A stretch of 56,350 nt of DNA from Chloroflexi bacterium 44-23. GTDB lineage: Bacteria; Chloroflexota; Anaerolineae; Anaerolineales; Anaerolineaceae. How positions within the stretch are numbered: the stretch's first letter is position 1; every line of letters begins with the position of its first letter. The DNA lies in the NCBI GenBank assembly GCA_001899005.1, contig MKUW01000012.1, forward strand, positions 1 through 56,350. The letters are read 5' to 3'. Positions 23,962-33,038 of the stretch are shown here, one piece after another. The notes under the pieces are model-generated. The model ran no database searches, was not told the DNA's origin, and saw nothing but the letters and a program-made list of their open reading frames with translations. The translations under genes were made by a program, and so were the position numbers.

Positions 23962-25862
23962 AAAAAAAGTGGCTTGTGAGCATTCCTCTTCTGCTGCTGA
24001 TTGGATTATTGGCGGTGTGGAGTTGGAATACCGCTAAAACTGCTTATCACCTGATGGGCTTGCGGAGTGAGATTAAAGCAGTCATTGGAGGGGATCCGGA
24101 TAATATTGAGCCTTTATACGTTTTCAGCCTTTTGAATTCAGTCAATCAGGATTTATATGTTTTACAAAGAAATTTAACTCCAATTTATCCAATCCTGCCC
24201 ATTTTTGGGAGGATGGCAGCCCAGGTTGAACCGGCTTTGACGTACCTTGACTCACTTGTGAATTTTGCGCTTTTGTATGAACCAAAAATCAGACCTTTGT
24301 TTAATGAAGGTCTCCAAAATCATGTTGACCTGGCAAATCTAATTGATAGTTTTAGTGAAAAAGAGTTTGTCTCGCAGATTGATCAAATCGGGCGAGATGT
24401 TGAGGAGCATCGTCAGAGACTTGATATATTAAAACTGCCCTATCGTTTTCAAGATGATTTCAAATTATTGGATAAGTATTTGCCGTTCATTAATTTATCA
24501 CGCGAAATTCTTCCCCAATTAGGATCATTAACTGGTGCGGACAAAAAGACTGATTACCTTTTGTTAGCGCTTAATCATGACGAATTGCGTGGCGGAGGGG
24601 GTTTTATTACAGCAATTGGCATGTTAAGTGTTCAAAATTTGACCAATATCAGCATAGATCTTCAGGATTCTTATTCATTTGATGATTTGAGCAAAGATTA
24701 TCCTCTGCCACCATTGCCATTACAAACATATATGTTGGCAGATTACTGGCTGCCTCGTGATGGTAATTGGTCAGCCGATTTTCCCGAAAGCGCACGGACT
24801 GTACAGATGCTCTATCAGATTTCGCGCAATGAAAAAATGAAAGGTGTCATTGCTTTTGACCAGGAGGCTGTGCGTCAGATTGTGGCTGCGGTCGGACCGA
24901 TACAAGTTGATCCTCAATCAAATACCTGGGTAAATCAAGACAATATTCTTAATTACATGCAAGAAAGTTGGGGTAGTAATGTTGATTCCAGCGACTGGTG
25001 GCGAAATCGAAAAGATTTTATCAGTATTCTGGGTAAAGTCATTGTGCAGTCTGTGATGGATAGCCGTGATATCAATCAGGTAACACGATTGGCAAGAACA
25101 TCGCTTAATCTGTTAAAACAAGGTCATCTGATGCTCTACTTTAACGATCCGAAACTGGAGTCTGTATTGGCATCACAGGGATTTGATCATGGGGTAAGCT
25201 ATCAGGGTGGTGATTTTATTTATTGGGTAGACAGTAATATCGGTTTTAACAAAGTTGATGCGGTCATTGAGCGGGAACTGAAATACACCATTGACCTGCG
25301 TGATCCCATGCAGGCAAACGCTGATTTGATTATGCAGTTTACCCACCAAAATCAATCTGGTATACCTTGCGAACATATTGCCACTTATGGGGAGGAAATT
25401 GCTTACCAAAAAATGATGGAACGCTGCTATTGGGATTATTGGCGTGTATATTTACCGCCGGGCAGCCAATTAATCGATTATGAATCTGCCATTGTCCCTG
25501 GGGAGAATTTATTAAATAGTCAGACATGGGAAGGCCAATTGGATCAATTAAGTGATCTGATGGATTTAAGCATGATTGGTGGCCTTCTGATGCTGCCAAC
25601 CGCGAGCCAACAAAAAATTCGTTTAACTTATCAATTACCTGATGGTATCGTTATCTTTAAAGGAACAAAAGGATATTACCACCTTGATCTTAAAAAACAA
25701 CTTGGTTTGAATGCTTTACCGGTCGAGATAACGGTCAAGATTCCGAATGACTACCAGTTTGTTGATTATCCGGCTGATTCTCAAATTAACCAAAACAGCC
25801 TGGTTTACAAGTTTTTGCTTACTGGATCAGATGATCATCTTATCATCTCCTACCAGCCTTAA
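23958..25862 (+). CDS. DUF4012 membrane protein
   Basis: The 634-residue protein has one N-terminal membrane helix and a large extracytoplasmic DUF4012 region. It is recognisable by NHDELRGGGGFITAIGM (family pattern N-x-x-E-x-R-x-x-G-G-F). DUF4012 proteins usually lie in exopolysaccharide loci of Actinobacteria and Chloroflexi; no reaction is established. The open frame extends upstream to 23889, but that part only shadows the preceding gene. TTG at 23958 forms a TTGA overlap with the preceding stop and leaves a good N-terminus (LKKKWLVSIPLLLLIG), so I chose it. Confidence 0.8.
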   Translation: MKKKWLVSIPLLLLIGLLAVWSWNTAKTAYHLMGLRSEIKAVIGGDPDNIEPLYVFSLLNSVNQDLYVLQRNLTPIYPILPIFGRMAAQVEPALTYLDSLVNFALLYEPKIRPLFNEGLQNHVDLANLIDSFSEKEFVSQIDQIGRDVEEHRQRLDILKLPYRFQDDFKLLDKYLPFINLSREILPQLGSLTGADKKTDYLLLALNHDELRGGGGFITAIGMLSVQNLTNISIDLQDSYSFDDLSKDYPLPPLPLQTYMLADYWLPRDGNWSADFPESARTVQMLYQISRNEKMKGVIAFDQEAVRQIVAAVGPIQVDPQSNTWVNQDNILNYMQESWGSNVDSSDWWRNRKDFISILGKVIVQSVMDSRDINQVTRLARTSLNLLKQGHLMLYFNDPKLESVLASQGFDHGVSYQGGDFIYWVDSNIGFNKVDAVIERELKYTIDLRDPMQANADLIMQFTHQNQSGIPCEHIATYGEEIAYQKMMERCYWDYWRVYLPPGSQLIDYESAIVPGENLLNSQTWEGQLDQLSDLMDLSMIGGLLMLPTASQQKIRLTYQLPDGIVIFKGTKGYYHLDLKKQLGLNALPVEITVKIPNDYQFVDYPADSQINQNSLVYKFLLTGSDDHLIISYQP

Positions 25863-25943
25863 TTTTCTGGTATCATATTAATTACCACCCTTATTATTTG
25901 TTCCATTTTTTCATGGTCATAACCAGGAAACCATTTTTCGTTT

Positions 25944-27086
25944 ATGATGTCAGACCGTTTGCACTCTTGCTTAAAACACAGCATTCGGAGATCATTGTAT
26001 TTGATCTTGCGGGTTGTCCTTTTTATGCTGCTTCTGATCTTATTAATTTCCAATGCTGGCCTGTCTGGTAGAGAACAGGTCAAGGCGCAGGAAGAGCAGG
26101 CTTATTATGAAGCTCTGCAACGATTTGGAATAGCAGCGCCATATGATTACACAGTAGATCAGTTGAATTATTTTAATGTTGGAGCAGTTTTGGATTGGCG
26201 CATGGATAACCCGATCAATTTGCCAGAAAATATCGATTACATCCACGTTGTCAGATTGCGTGATGCCGAGTATCCAACTATAATAGGGAGGCTTTCCACT
26301 GCTGTGCCGGCCAATCCCGGTGAAGTCTGGATTATCGGCAATGAGCCGGACAGGTCCACGTTCCAGGATGACCTTATACCAACCGAATACGCAGCCCGTT
26401 ATTATGAAGTAGCGAATTATATTCGTTCACTTGATCCAGAAGCAAAATTAGGGTTTGGCAGCATTGTCCAGCCAACCCCGATCCGCCTGTGCTATCTTAA
26501 TCGAACACTGGAAGCGCTGGATGATTTAAGTGGCAACCGCGCAGATAGCCTGAGGCTGATAGATATCTGGAGTATCCATGCCTTTATTTTAAATGAAACA
26601 AGTGGGTGGGGAGCAGATATACCGGTTGGCATTAATTTATCCGAATGTGAAGGTAACCCCCAACCTCTCGTGATCACAGATCTTTCTGAAACACATTCAA
26701 TTAGCAAGTTTCAAGAGTTAATCGTGTCATTTCGTGAATGGTTGGCATTAAAAGGTGAGCAAGACAAGCCGGTCTGGATTACAGAATATGGCAGCTTGAT
26801 GCCAATCACAGTCGGAGTTAGTGAGCAAGACACTTCATCGTATATGCTGGCAACATTTGATTTTCTTTTGAATGCAAAAGATGCAAATATCGGAATGCCC
26901 GCAGATAATGGTTTTTTAGTACAACGCTGGTTTTGGTATAGTCTTAATGGTAATTTGCTTGATTTTGGTGGTTCCCTTCTGGATCCGGATGAAGAATTGA
27001 ATGTTACATTGGTTGGACAGAACTTTAAGCAATACACAGATCTGTTAAGAAGATATCCACTCTATTTTCCGCTTGTAATTCGGTAA
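25944..27086 (+). CDS. Secreted glycosidase-like TIM-barrel protein with a YFPLVIR tail
   Basis: The 380-residue protein has an N-terminal membrane/signal segment (about residues 18-40). The catalytic-type domain resembles clan GH-A/Asl1-like hydrolases. IIGNEPD carries a likely acid/base Glu134, and WITEYGS a likely nucleophile Glu281. Substrate is unknown. Placement beside DUF4012 and EPS genes suggests an exopolymer. The final residues are YPLYFPLVIR directly before the stop, similar to the end of the next gene's product, and may be a sorting or anchoring tail. Two ATG codons in tandem open the gene; no strong ribosome site is present. Confidence 0.72.
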   Translation: MMSDRLHSCLKHSIRRSLYLILRVVLFMLLLILLISNAGLSGREQVKAQEEQAYYEALQRFGIAAPYDYTVDQLNYFNVGAVLDWRMDNPINLPENIDYIHVVRLRDAEYPTIIGRLSTAVPANPGEVWIIGNEPDRSTFQDDLIPTEYAARYYEVANYIRSLDPEAKLGFGSIVQPTPIRLCYLNRTLEALDDLSGNRADSLRLIDIWSIHAFILNETSGWGADIPVGINLSECEGNPQPLVITDLSETHSISKFQELIVSFREWLALKGEQDKPVWITEYGSLMPITVGVSEQDTSSYMLATFDFLLNAKDANIGMPADNGFLVQRWFWYSLNGNLLDFGGSLLDPDEELNVTLVGQNFKQYTDLLRRYPLYFPLVIR

Positions 27087-27208
27087 AATAGGTGTATAAA
27101 TAGTACTAAGGCAGAATTCGTAAAATTAATCAATTGCTTAACCTGTAAGATCGCTCCAATTTTTCAAAAGTCTAAATCGTAAGTAGTTTAATTGCCAGGG
27201 AGGTTATC

Positions 27209-27697
27209 ATGCTTGGAACATTCAAGTTAAATCGAAAATTATCATTAATAATTGTAATTTCTGCCGTCATATTAGGTGTCGGGTTTCTCGGTGGAAAGTG
27301 GCAGAAAGGCATTGCAGCAACAATCCCAACTATACCGAAGGTGGTTTATATTGACCCTACGTTCATTCCAGTAAATAGTGCATATGGTAATTTTACTGCC
27401 ACGGGAACCGGTTTTATCGAAGGGGTTTGGGACATGGAGTATACTGAAGTGCGTTGGTACGGTCCCGGTGGTCCCAACGAAGGGTTTTATGCTACTCCTC
27501 CTACTTCAATTAATAATGACGGCACAGAGTTGGAATTTACTATTCCAGCACCCGCCTATTTTTCCACCGCTGGAATAGCTTATGTCTTTATTGATAATCA
27601 TCCAGACGATGTGAACGAATTGGAGACTTATGGGCCATACGAAATTCACATTATTCCGACACCAAAACTACTTTATCTCCCGATCGTGTTGAAATAA
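27209..27697 (+). CDS. Small secreted TIG-like protein with a YLPIVLK tail
   Basis: The 162-residue product has an N-terminal hydrophobic segment (about residues 12-30). One beta-sandwich-like domain follows, resembling IPT/TIG folds (VYIDPTFIPVNSAYGNFTATG, then EVRWYGPGG; landmarks only), and the protein ends LLYLPIVLK at the stop codon. The GGGAGG ribosome site is clear. It lies 122 bases after the glycosidase-like gene and is followed by a terminator. The function is unknown. The shared C-terminal tail links it to its neighbour. Confidence 0.7.
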   Translation: MLGTFKLNRKLSLIIVISAVILGVGFLGGKWQKGIAATIPTIPKVVYIDPTFIPVNSAYGNFTATGTGFIEGVWDMEYTEVRWYGPGGPNEGFYATPPTSINNDGTELEFTIPAPAYFSTAGIAYVFIDNHPDDVNELETYGPYEIHIIPTPKLLYLPIVLK

Positions 27698-27722
27698 CCA
27701 TTTATCATTAATAATCTAATAT

Positions 27723-27751
27723 GGGTGACGTAATTGTCGCCCTTTTTATTT
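27723..27751 (+). terminator. Rho-independent terminator
   Basis: GGGTGAC (27723-27729) pairs with GTCGCCC (27736-27742), one G-T pair, 6-base loop, followed by TTTTTATTT. It ends the surface-protein block. Only 6 bases separate its T-run from the ATG of the next gene. Confidence 0.8.
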
Positions 27752-27757
27752 AAAACG

Positions 27758-29311
27758 ATGAATATTAATAATCGCCAAAAGCAAGCACTCATTTTCTTCC
27801 TTCCCACTCTGGTTAGTTTAATTATTTATTTATTAACCAGATCGACACGCTTGACCTGGGCAAATTATGCCAATGACAGTGGTGATTTCCTGGCTGCAAT
27901 ATTGACATCTGGTGTTCCTCATCCGACGGGCTATCCCACCTATCTTCTGATGGGCTCACTTCTCCAATTACTTCCGGTTGGTGATCCATTTTTTCGGGTG
28001 CTTTTACTTTCCATTGTCCCGACAGCATTGAGTGCCGGTTTGTTGGCAATCATTGTTCAAAGATTTATTTTTCGTATTAACAATCGAATAACAATGCTTG
28101 TTTCTATTTTCAGCGGGTTGGTGTGGGGTTTGGCCCCATTCTTATGGTCCCAAGCGCTCATTATTGAAGTGCAGGGGTTACAATCCCTGTTTATCGTTCT
28201 GGTATTCTGGTATTGCCTGATCCTGTTCGAGGAGCCGCATCCATTTAAAAAATCAATAAGATTGCTCTTTCTGGCATTTTGTTTTGGTTTGGGGTTAGGG
28301 AATCATGTTACGATTCTATTTTTTCTTCTGGCAATTATTGCAGGGAATTGGGTCGCTACTCGTAATGGGTTGCATCGAAAATTCGTATTCGGTCAGATAA
28401 TTATGATTTTATTGGCATCGCTGATCTATCTGACTTTGCCTGTTCGTGCAGCGTCGTCGCCACCCATCAATTGGGGGAATGCCGCAACCTGGTCGGGTTT
28501 CTGGTGGCTGGTTTCTGGGCAGGCATACCAGGGTCTGCTTTTAAACCTTAAGCCTGACCAAATTCTTAGCCGCATTTCAGCTCTGGCAACCATATTAAGG
28601 CAGCAATTTGGAATCGTAGGTGTCATTCTGGCAGTAATCGGTGCTGTCCAGTATCGATATCAATCCAAACTAACTGGTTATGTCTTGCTTTATCTTTTTG
28701 CTACTTACTCTATTTTTGCAATCATTTATGGCACAGATGATTCAATAGTCTATCTCCTACCGGCTTTTTTAGTGGTTGTTGTCTGGCTGGCATCTGCCTG
28801 GTATGGACTGCTTAATTGGCAGATTGGCAAAAGAAGATTTGCTTATGCTTTGATGGTATTGGTGTTAATCATATTTGTTTTTTCTATTCCAGCGACATGG
28901 CGCGAAGTTGATGCTCGTTCGAAGGGAGAAGCCGCTGATTATGCTGAAATGACTTTAGGCGCTCTGCCACATGATGCTATTATTCTCACTTCGGCTGACC
29001 CTGATTCATTTCCACTGTGGTATTATCATTTTGGTCTGAAACAACGTAGTGATATTGCAGTCGTTGTACTGCCATTAACGCAGTTCGCATGGTATCAGCA
29101 AACACTGATTCATAATTACCCCGAGATTCAATTTCCGGAGCCAATCGGGATTTTCACCAACAAGTCGCAGAATTGGGGTGAAAAAATTGCACCGCTCAAC
29201 CAGGAGCGAACATCTTGTCGTTCCACGATAGTGCGCGGAGAGAAATTCTCCATCAGGATTTTTTGTTCGGATGGTAAGACGATTGAATTTCTAAATCCTT
29301 CAGAGAGCTGA
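27758..29311 (+). CDS. DUF2723 membrane glycosyltransferase-like protein
   Basis: The 517-residue polytopic protein has about ten to twelve helices and the DUF2723 signature early in the sequence: NDSGDFLAAI, then VPHPTGYPTYLL. Asp-containing first loops of this kind are typical of GT-C fold transferases that use lipid-linked sugars. The human relative TMEM260 is an O-mannosyltransferase. It may glycosylate the Thr-rich surface proteins encoded upstream, which is inference. A TTG at 27734 is in frame but lies inside the terminator hairpin, so I placed the start at the ATG. No ribosome site is seen. Confidence 0.82.
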   Translation: MNINNRQKQALIFFLPTLVSLIIYLLTRSTRLTWANYANDSGDFLAAILTSGVPHPTGYPTYLLMGSLLQLLPVGDPFFRVLLLSIVPTALSAGLLAIIVQRFIFRINNRITMLVSIFSGLVWGLAPFLWSQALIIEVQGLQSLFIVLVFWYCLILFEEPHPFKKSIRLLFLAFCFGLGLGNHVTILFFLLAIIAGNWVATRNGLHRKFVFGQIIMILLASLIYLTLPVRAASSPPINWGNAATWSGFWWLVSGQAYQGLLLNLKPDQILSRISALATILRQQFGIVGVILAVIGAVQYRYQSKLTGYVLLYLFATYSIFAIIYGTDDSIVYLLPAFLVVVVWLASAWYGLLNWQIGKRRFAYALMVLVLIIFVFSIPATWREVDARSKGEAADYAEMTLGALPHDAIILTSADPDSFPLWYYHFGLKQRSDIAVVVLPLTQFAWYQQTLIHNYPEIQFPEPIGIFTNKSQNWGEKIAPLNQERTSCRSTIVRGEKFSIRIFCSDGKTIEFLNPSES

Positions 29312-29393
29312 CAATCTTAATATATATAGGCTGTTAATGTGTCATTTGGCCGCTTTTTGTTTAAGTAGGCTTCATTCGAGAAGAGCATGCCTA

Positions 29394-30794
29394 TTAATTA
29401 AATTCGCGGCGTTTGCTTTTCATATAGATACTTGTAATTAAACTCAGTAGTATCCAAAATATGAACCCGGGTTTTGCTCCCAGTGAAATGGCATCCGTTA
29501 AAGCATAGATAAAATGGCCAATGAAGCCGGCCAATAAGCCGATTGTGATAATTCTAAAAAATTCCCGCATCCAGAGTTCTTGATGGTTTAAAGTTCGGCG
29601 TGAGCGTTTTTGCAGCTGGAGGATAGTTGTCACTGCCATCCAGACAGCCGAAAGATTTAATGCCAAGAAAGCTATCATTCCTGGAATTCCGAGGTCCAAT
29701 CCACTTTGCAGTATCTCATTGTGGGCATGGCCAAGATCTTTTGGAACAACATTGGGGATGGCTGGCGATAACGGGTAGAGCTGGTGAACCAGATAACGAA
29801 AGGTATTCATGCCCATCCCGGTGAATGAGAAATCCTGAAGTGCGATTAATGCCCGGCTCCAAATTTTTGTTCTTCCATTGAGAGTATCAAATGAGAAAGC
29901 GTTTATCGATAAATTTGAGGCGGGAAAAATATTGCCAAGCCAGCTGAAGAAAATTGGGACGGCGTCAAAAGAGACCACCAGTACTACGCCAACTATCACT
30001 ATCACCAGGAACACCCAACGCCATATTCGAGGAAGAACAAAAAATATGATCAAGACTAAACTGAAGAGAACACCGAGATAAGCTGAACGTGATTGGGTTA
30101 GAAAAACAACGACACTGATTAGCAGGGTTGAAACCAACCCCAATAAAATAAGAAAGAGATGGAGTAGCCATTTCAAGTTTGAATGAATAAATTTAGCCCG
30201 CAAAATTAACCAACCGGAAGCGATTACCCAAAGGGGTAGAACCCACACCAACGCACCGGCGACTTCATTGGGATGAAAACCGGCACTTAAACCAGGCAGC
30301 AGTCTTGATAGACTTGGCAGCAAGGCATAAATTGGGTTGAAGGCAGAAATTTTAGCGGTTGCCCAGGATGTTCCCAAAAAACCCAAAATAGCCATGCCAA
30401 TCCCAGCAACCCCAAAAAATAAAACGGTTACCAAAATGGATTTCTTAACATATGAGAACTTTACCAGCGCGAAGAAAAGAGCAATTGAAAACAGTAATGA
30501 GGATATTTTTGGAAGACTGACATTGATATCATAGGTGGCATATAAGCTGATCAACATTTGAAACACGAGAAGCAGCAAGATCCCGTTCAGCGGTGTGATC
30601 GGGAACACTCGTTCACGGGCGATTGCGCTGATAATCCATAAGATTGGCAAAATCAATAATAGCCAGCTTTGGTGGCTTTGCATAAACAGGAATAAAGGGG
30701 AGCAAATCAGCAAAATAAGCCAAACAAATTGGTCAATCTTCTTCCAAAAACGATTCAATGGTGTGGTTAGGATTTTTTGCATGCCTTCACTCAT
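29394..30794 (-). CDS. O-antigen ligase / polymerase family membrane protein
   Basis: The 466-residue protein has about eleven to twelve membrane helices. A large periplasmic-type loop contains GRTKIWSRAL, GMNTFRYL and AHNEILQSGLDLG, the Wzy_C (O-antigen ligase-like) signature. It should polymerise or ligate undecaprenyl-linked glycans on the outer face of the membrane. It is convergent with the DUF2723 gene and divergent from the Wzz/BY-kinase gene, so it sits at the edge of the EPS locus. TAAAAT lies close before the first ATG; a second ATG four codons in is also possible. Confidence 0.87.
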   Translation of the reverse strand: MSEGMQKILTTPLNRFWKKIDQFVWLILLICSPLFLFMQSHQSWLLLILPILWIISAIARERVFPITPLNGILLLLVFQMLISLYATYDINVSLPKISSLLFSIALFFALVKFSYVKKSILVTVLFFGVAGIGMAILGFLGTSWATAKISAFNPIYALLPSLSRLLPGLSAGFHPNEVAGALVWVLPLWVIASGWLILRAKFIHSNLKWLLHLFLILLGLVSTLLISVVVFLTQSRSAYLGVLFSLVLIIFFVLPRIWRWVFLVIVIVGVVLVVSFDAVPIFFSWLGNIFPASNLSINAFSFDTLNGRTKIWSRALIALQDFSFTGMGMNTFRYLVHQLYPLSPAIPNVVPKDLGHAHNEILQSGLDLGIPGMIAFLALNLSAVWMAVTTILQLQKRSRRTLNHQELWMREFFRIITIGLLAGFIGHFIYALTDAISLGAKPGFIFWILLSLITSIYMKSKRREFN

Positions 30795-31413
30795 GCTAAT
30801 TTTACACCAGCGTTAGTGCATTGGTATTTCCGTGTGAATGATTTCGTTTCATTAGCTTAAGTTGGTTGTCGCATCTGGGTACTGATCCACATTGTTTGCA
30901 AGAAAGCCTTCATCGCTATGGTAGAATTAAATTATCAAAGGACGGTGGTCGACCCCATTATATGATCATTATTGTGGACTTAATCAGAAAAATTTGTAAA
31001 TCTCGGAAACCGGATAACAAGTAATTCTGGGAAGCACTTTGGGGACTGGCCATTTTTTTGTTGCATGTTAAAAGAAGATAAACCCAATTTTTAGGCTTCC
31101 AGCCAACAAGAAAAATTAAATGAAAAATTAGAAAAAGTCATTCATTAATTTAACCAGTCGGAAGTATCGGTTTGTGAATCCAGGCGGATAGCAATAACGT
31201 GATGAGAAGTTGTTAATTTAAATGGTAATTTTCGAAGTGAATTGAATATAGCGTATCGAAGTGAATGCGCATAGGATTATTTGTTCTGATATATAAATGT
31301 CAGAATGGCGGAGCGCGCGAATTTTCGAAATAATTAAAATCGAGCTGTAAACTGATATAATTTAAAGCTCTCCATGGTATTAAAATTAGTGGCACAAAGG
31401 GGATAGGAGCAAT
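30795..31413. other. Divergent intergenic region at the head of the EPS locus
   Basis: About 620 AT-rich bases separate the polymerase (minus) and the BY-kinase (plus). The palindromic core GGTCGACC lies near 30946-30953. TATAAT at 31356-31361, 53 bases before the BY-kinase ATG, is the likely -10 of the EPS transcript. The -35 near TTAAAA is weak. No ORF or RNA family was recognised. Confidence 0.45.
31356..31361 (+). promoter_or_regulatory. -10 element of the EPS operon
   Basis: A perfect TATAAT lies 52 bases upstream of the BY-kinase start, preceded by a poor -35. The leader contains the ribosome site GGATAGGAG just before the ATG. Confidence 0.5.
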
Positions 31414-33024
31414 ATGGAATTTCAAGATCAAGATTTCGATAATGGGTTCGAAAGTATTGATATTCGTCAGTATCTGGCGTTATTTTGGCAATGGGCGTGG
31501 TTGATTGCACTCGTCACCGTAATTGCAGGGTTGGCCACTTTTCTCATCAGCGAGCGGATGACCCCCATCTATTCCGCATCAACGACGCTCTATATCAATG
31601 AGGCTCCATCCACCAAGGCCACCGATTACAATTCCATCATTACCAGCGAACGCATTTCAGGCACATATTCGAAAATGCTGACCACCCGGCCGGTTTTGGA
31701 AGAAGTAGCCAACCGCCTGGGAGTAAATGTTGAAAGCTTTATTAATGATGTAAGTGTGTCACCGATTCGCGAGACAACCCTGATTAAGATCGATGTAGAG
31801 TCGCCAGACCCCCAAATGGCTGCCAATATTGCCAACGAATTAACATCTGTGTTTTCATCCCAGGTAAAAACAATTCAAGCCGAGCGATTCTCTGTTTCCA
31901 AAGAAAGTCTTCAGAACCAAATTGCTGATATGGAAGGCCAAATCGATCAGGCAACTTCCGATTTGACCAAAGAACTTGATCCCGGGGTGCGAGCTAGTCT
32001 GGAAACTAAGATTACCCAATATCGCTCGATCTATTCCAATTTGTTGTTAAGTTATGAACAAATTCGCCTTTCCGAGGCGCAGACTGTTTCGACTGTTATT
32101 CAAGTAGATCCTGCAACTGTGCCGACCAAACCGATCAGCCCTCAAGTATTACGCAATACTGCCCTGGCAGCCATTGTAGGATTCATGTTAGCGGTCGGGT
32201 TGATATTTATAATTGAAGCGATTGATGACACAATAAAAACCGCTGAAGACGTAAAACGTGTTTTAGGTTTGCCGGTTCTTGGAATCATCACAAAACACCC
32301 GGTGGAAGATGGCAAACCCATAACAAATATATCGCCGCGCTCTCCTGTTTCGGAAGCATTTCGGAACTTGCGTACCAATGTACAGTATTCAAATGTAGAT
32401 GATCCCATTCGGGTATTGATGGTTACCAGTACTGATCCGCGCGAAGGTAAAACCACCGTGGTGACCAATTTGGGAATTGTGTTTGCACAAAATGGTAATA
32501 ATGTGGCTTTGATTGATGCGGATTTGCGCAAACCTTCACTGCATCGGAAAATTGGAGTTCCAAACCGGTCTGGGTTAACCTCGCTTTTTGTGCGCCCACT
32601 AGCTTCCTTGGAAAACACATTTCAACGAACGGGCATTAATAATCTGAAAGTGGTCACTTCCGGAGAACTGCCCCCAAATCCATCCGAAATGCTTGGTTCG
32701 AAGAAAATGAACGCGATTATTGATCAAATCAAAGAAGAGTCCGATCTGATCATCTTGGACACCCCTCCTGCTCTGGCAGTCACCGACGCTTTGGTTCTTA
32801 TCCCGCTTGTTGACGCAGTTTTGCTGGTTGTAAAACCAGGGTTTACCAAAACAAATTCAGCCCGGCAAGTAGTAGAACAGTTTCGCCGTTCAAATGGTAA
32901 ATTAATTGGCGTTGTTTTAAATGAGTTAGATTTATCCAAATCGCGTTATGCATATAAATATTACAATTACAAAGGTTACAAATCTTACGGCCGTTATTAC
33001 TCACACGAAAAAGATGCGAGTTAG
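31414..33024 (+). CDS. Polysaccharide co-polymerase / BY-type tyrosine autokinase (Wzz-Wzc fusion)
   Basis: The 536-residue protein has a Wzz domain between two helices (about residues 28-48 and 247-267), with an extracytoplasmic coiled-coil section. The cytoplasmic kinase domain carries Walker A (DPREGKTTVVTNLG, about 338-351), Walker A' (VALIDADLRKP) and Walker B (LIILDTPP). The C-terminus holds nine Tyr within 18 residues (from RYAYKYYNYK), the expected autophosphorylation cluster. Such proteins control EPS chain length and export. It is the first gene of the EPS operon; the next gene starts within a few bases of its stop. No separate phosphatase of the Wzb type lies next to it. Confidence 0.93.
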   Translation: MEFQDQDFDNGFESIDIRQYLALFWQWAWLIALVTVIAGLATFLISERMTPIYSASTTLYINEAPSTKATDYNSIITSERISGTYSKMLTTRPVLEEVANRLGVNVESFINDVSVSPIRETTLIKIDVESPDPQMAANIANELTSVFSSQVKTIQAERFSVSKESLQNQIADMEGQIDQATSDLTKELDPGVRASLETKITQYRSIYSNLLLSYEQIRLSEAQTVSTVIQVDPATVPTKPISPQVLRNTALAAIVGFMLAVGLIFIIEAIDDTIKTAEDVKRVLGLPVLGIITKHPVEDGKPITNISPRSPVSEAFRNLRTNVQYSNVDDPIRVLMVTSTDPREGKTTVVTNLGIVFAQNGNNVALIDADLRKPSLHRKIGVPNRSGLTSLFVRPLASLENTFQRTGINNLKVVTSGELPPNPSEMLGSKKMNAIIDQIKEESDLIILDTPPALAVTDALVLIPLVDAVLLVVKPGFTKTNSARQVVEQFRRSNGKLIGVVLNELDLSKSRYAYKYYNYKGYKSYGRYYSHEKDAS

Positions 33025-33038
33025 ATTTGACTTTCGGT

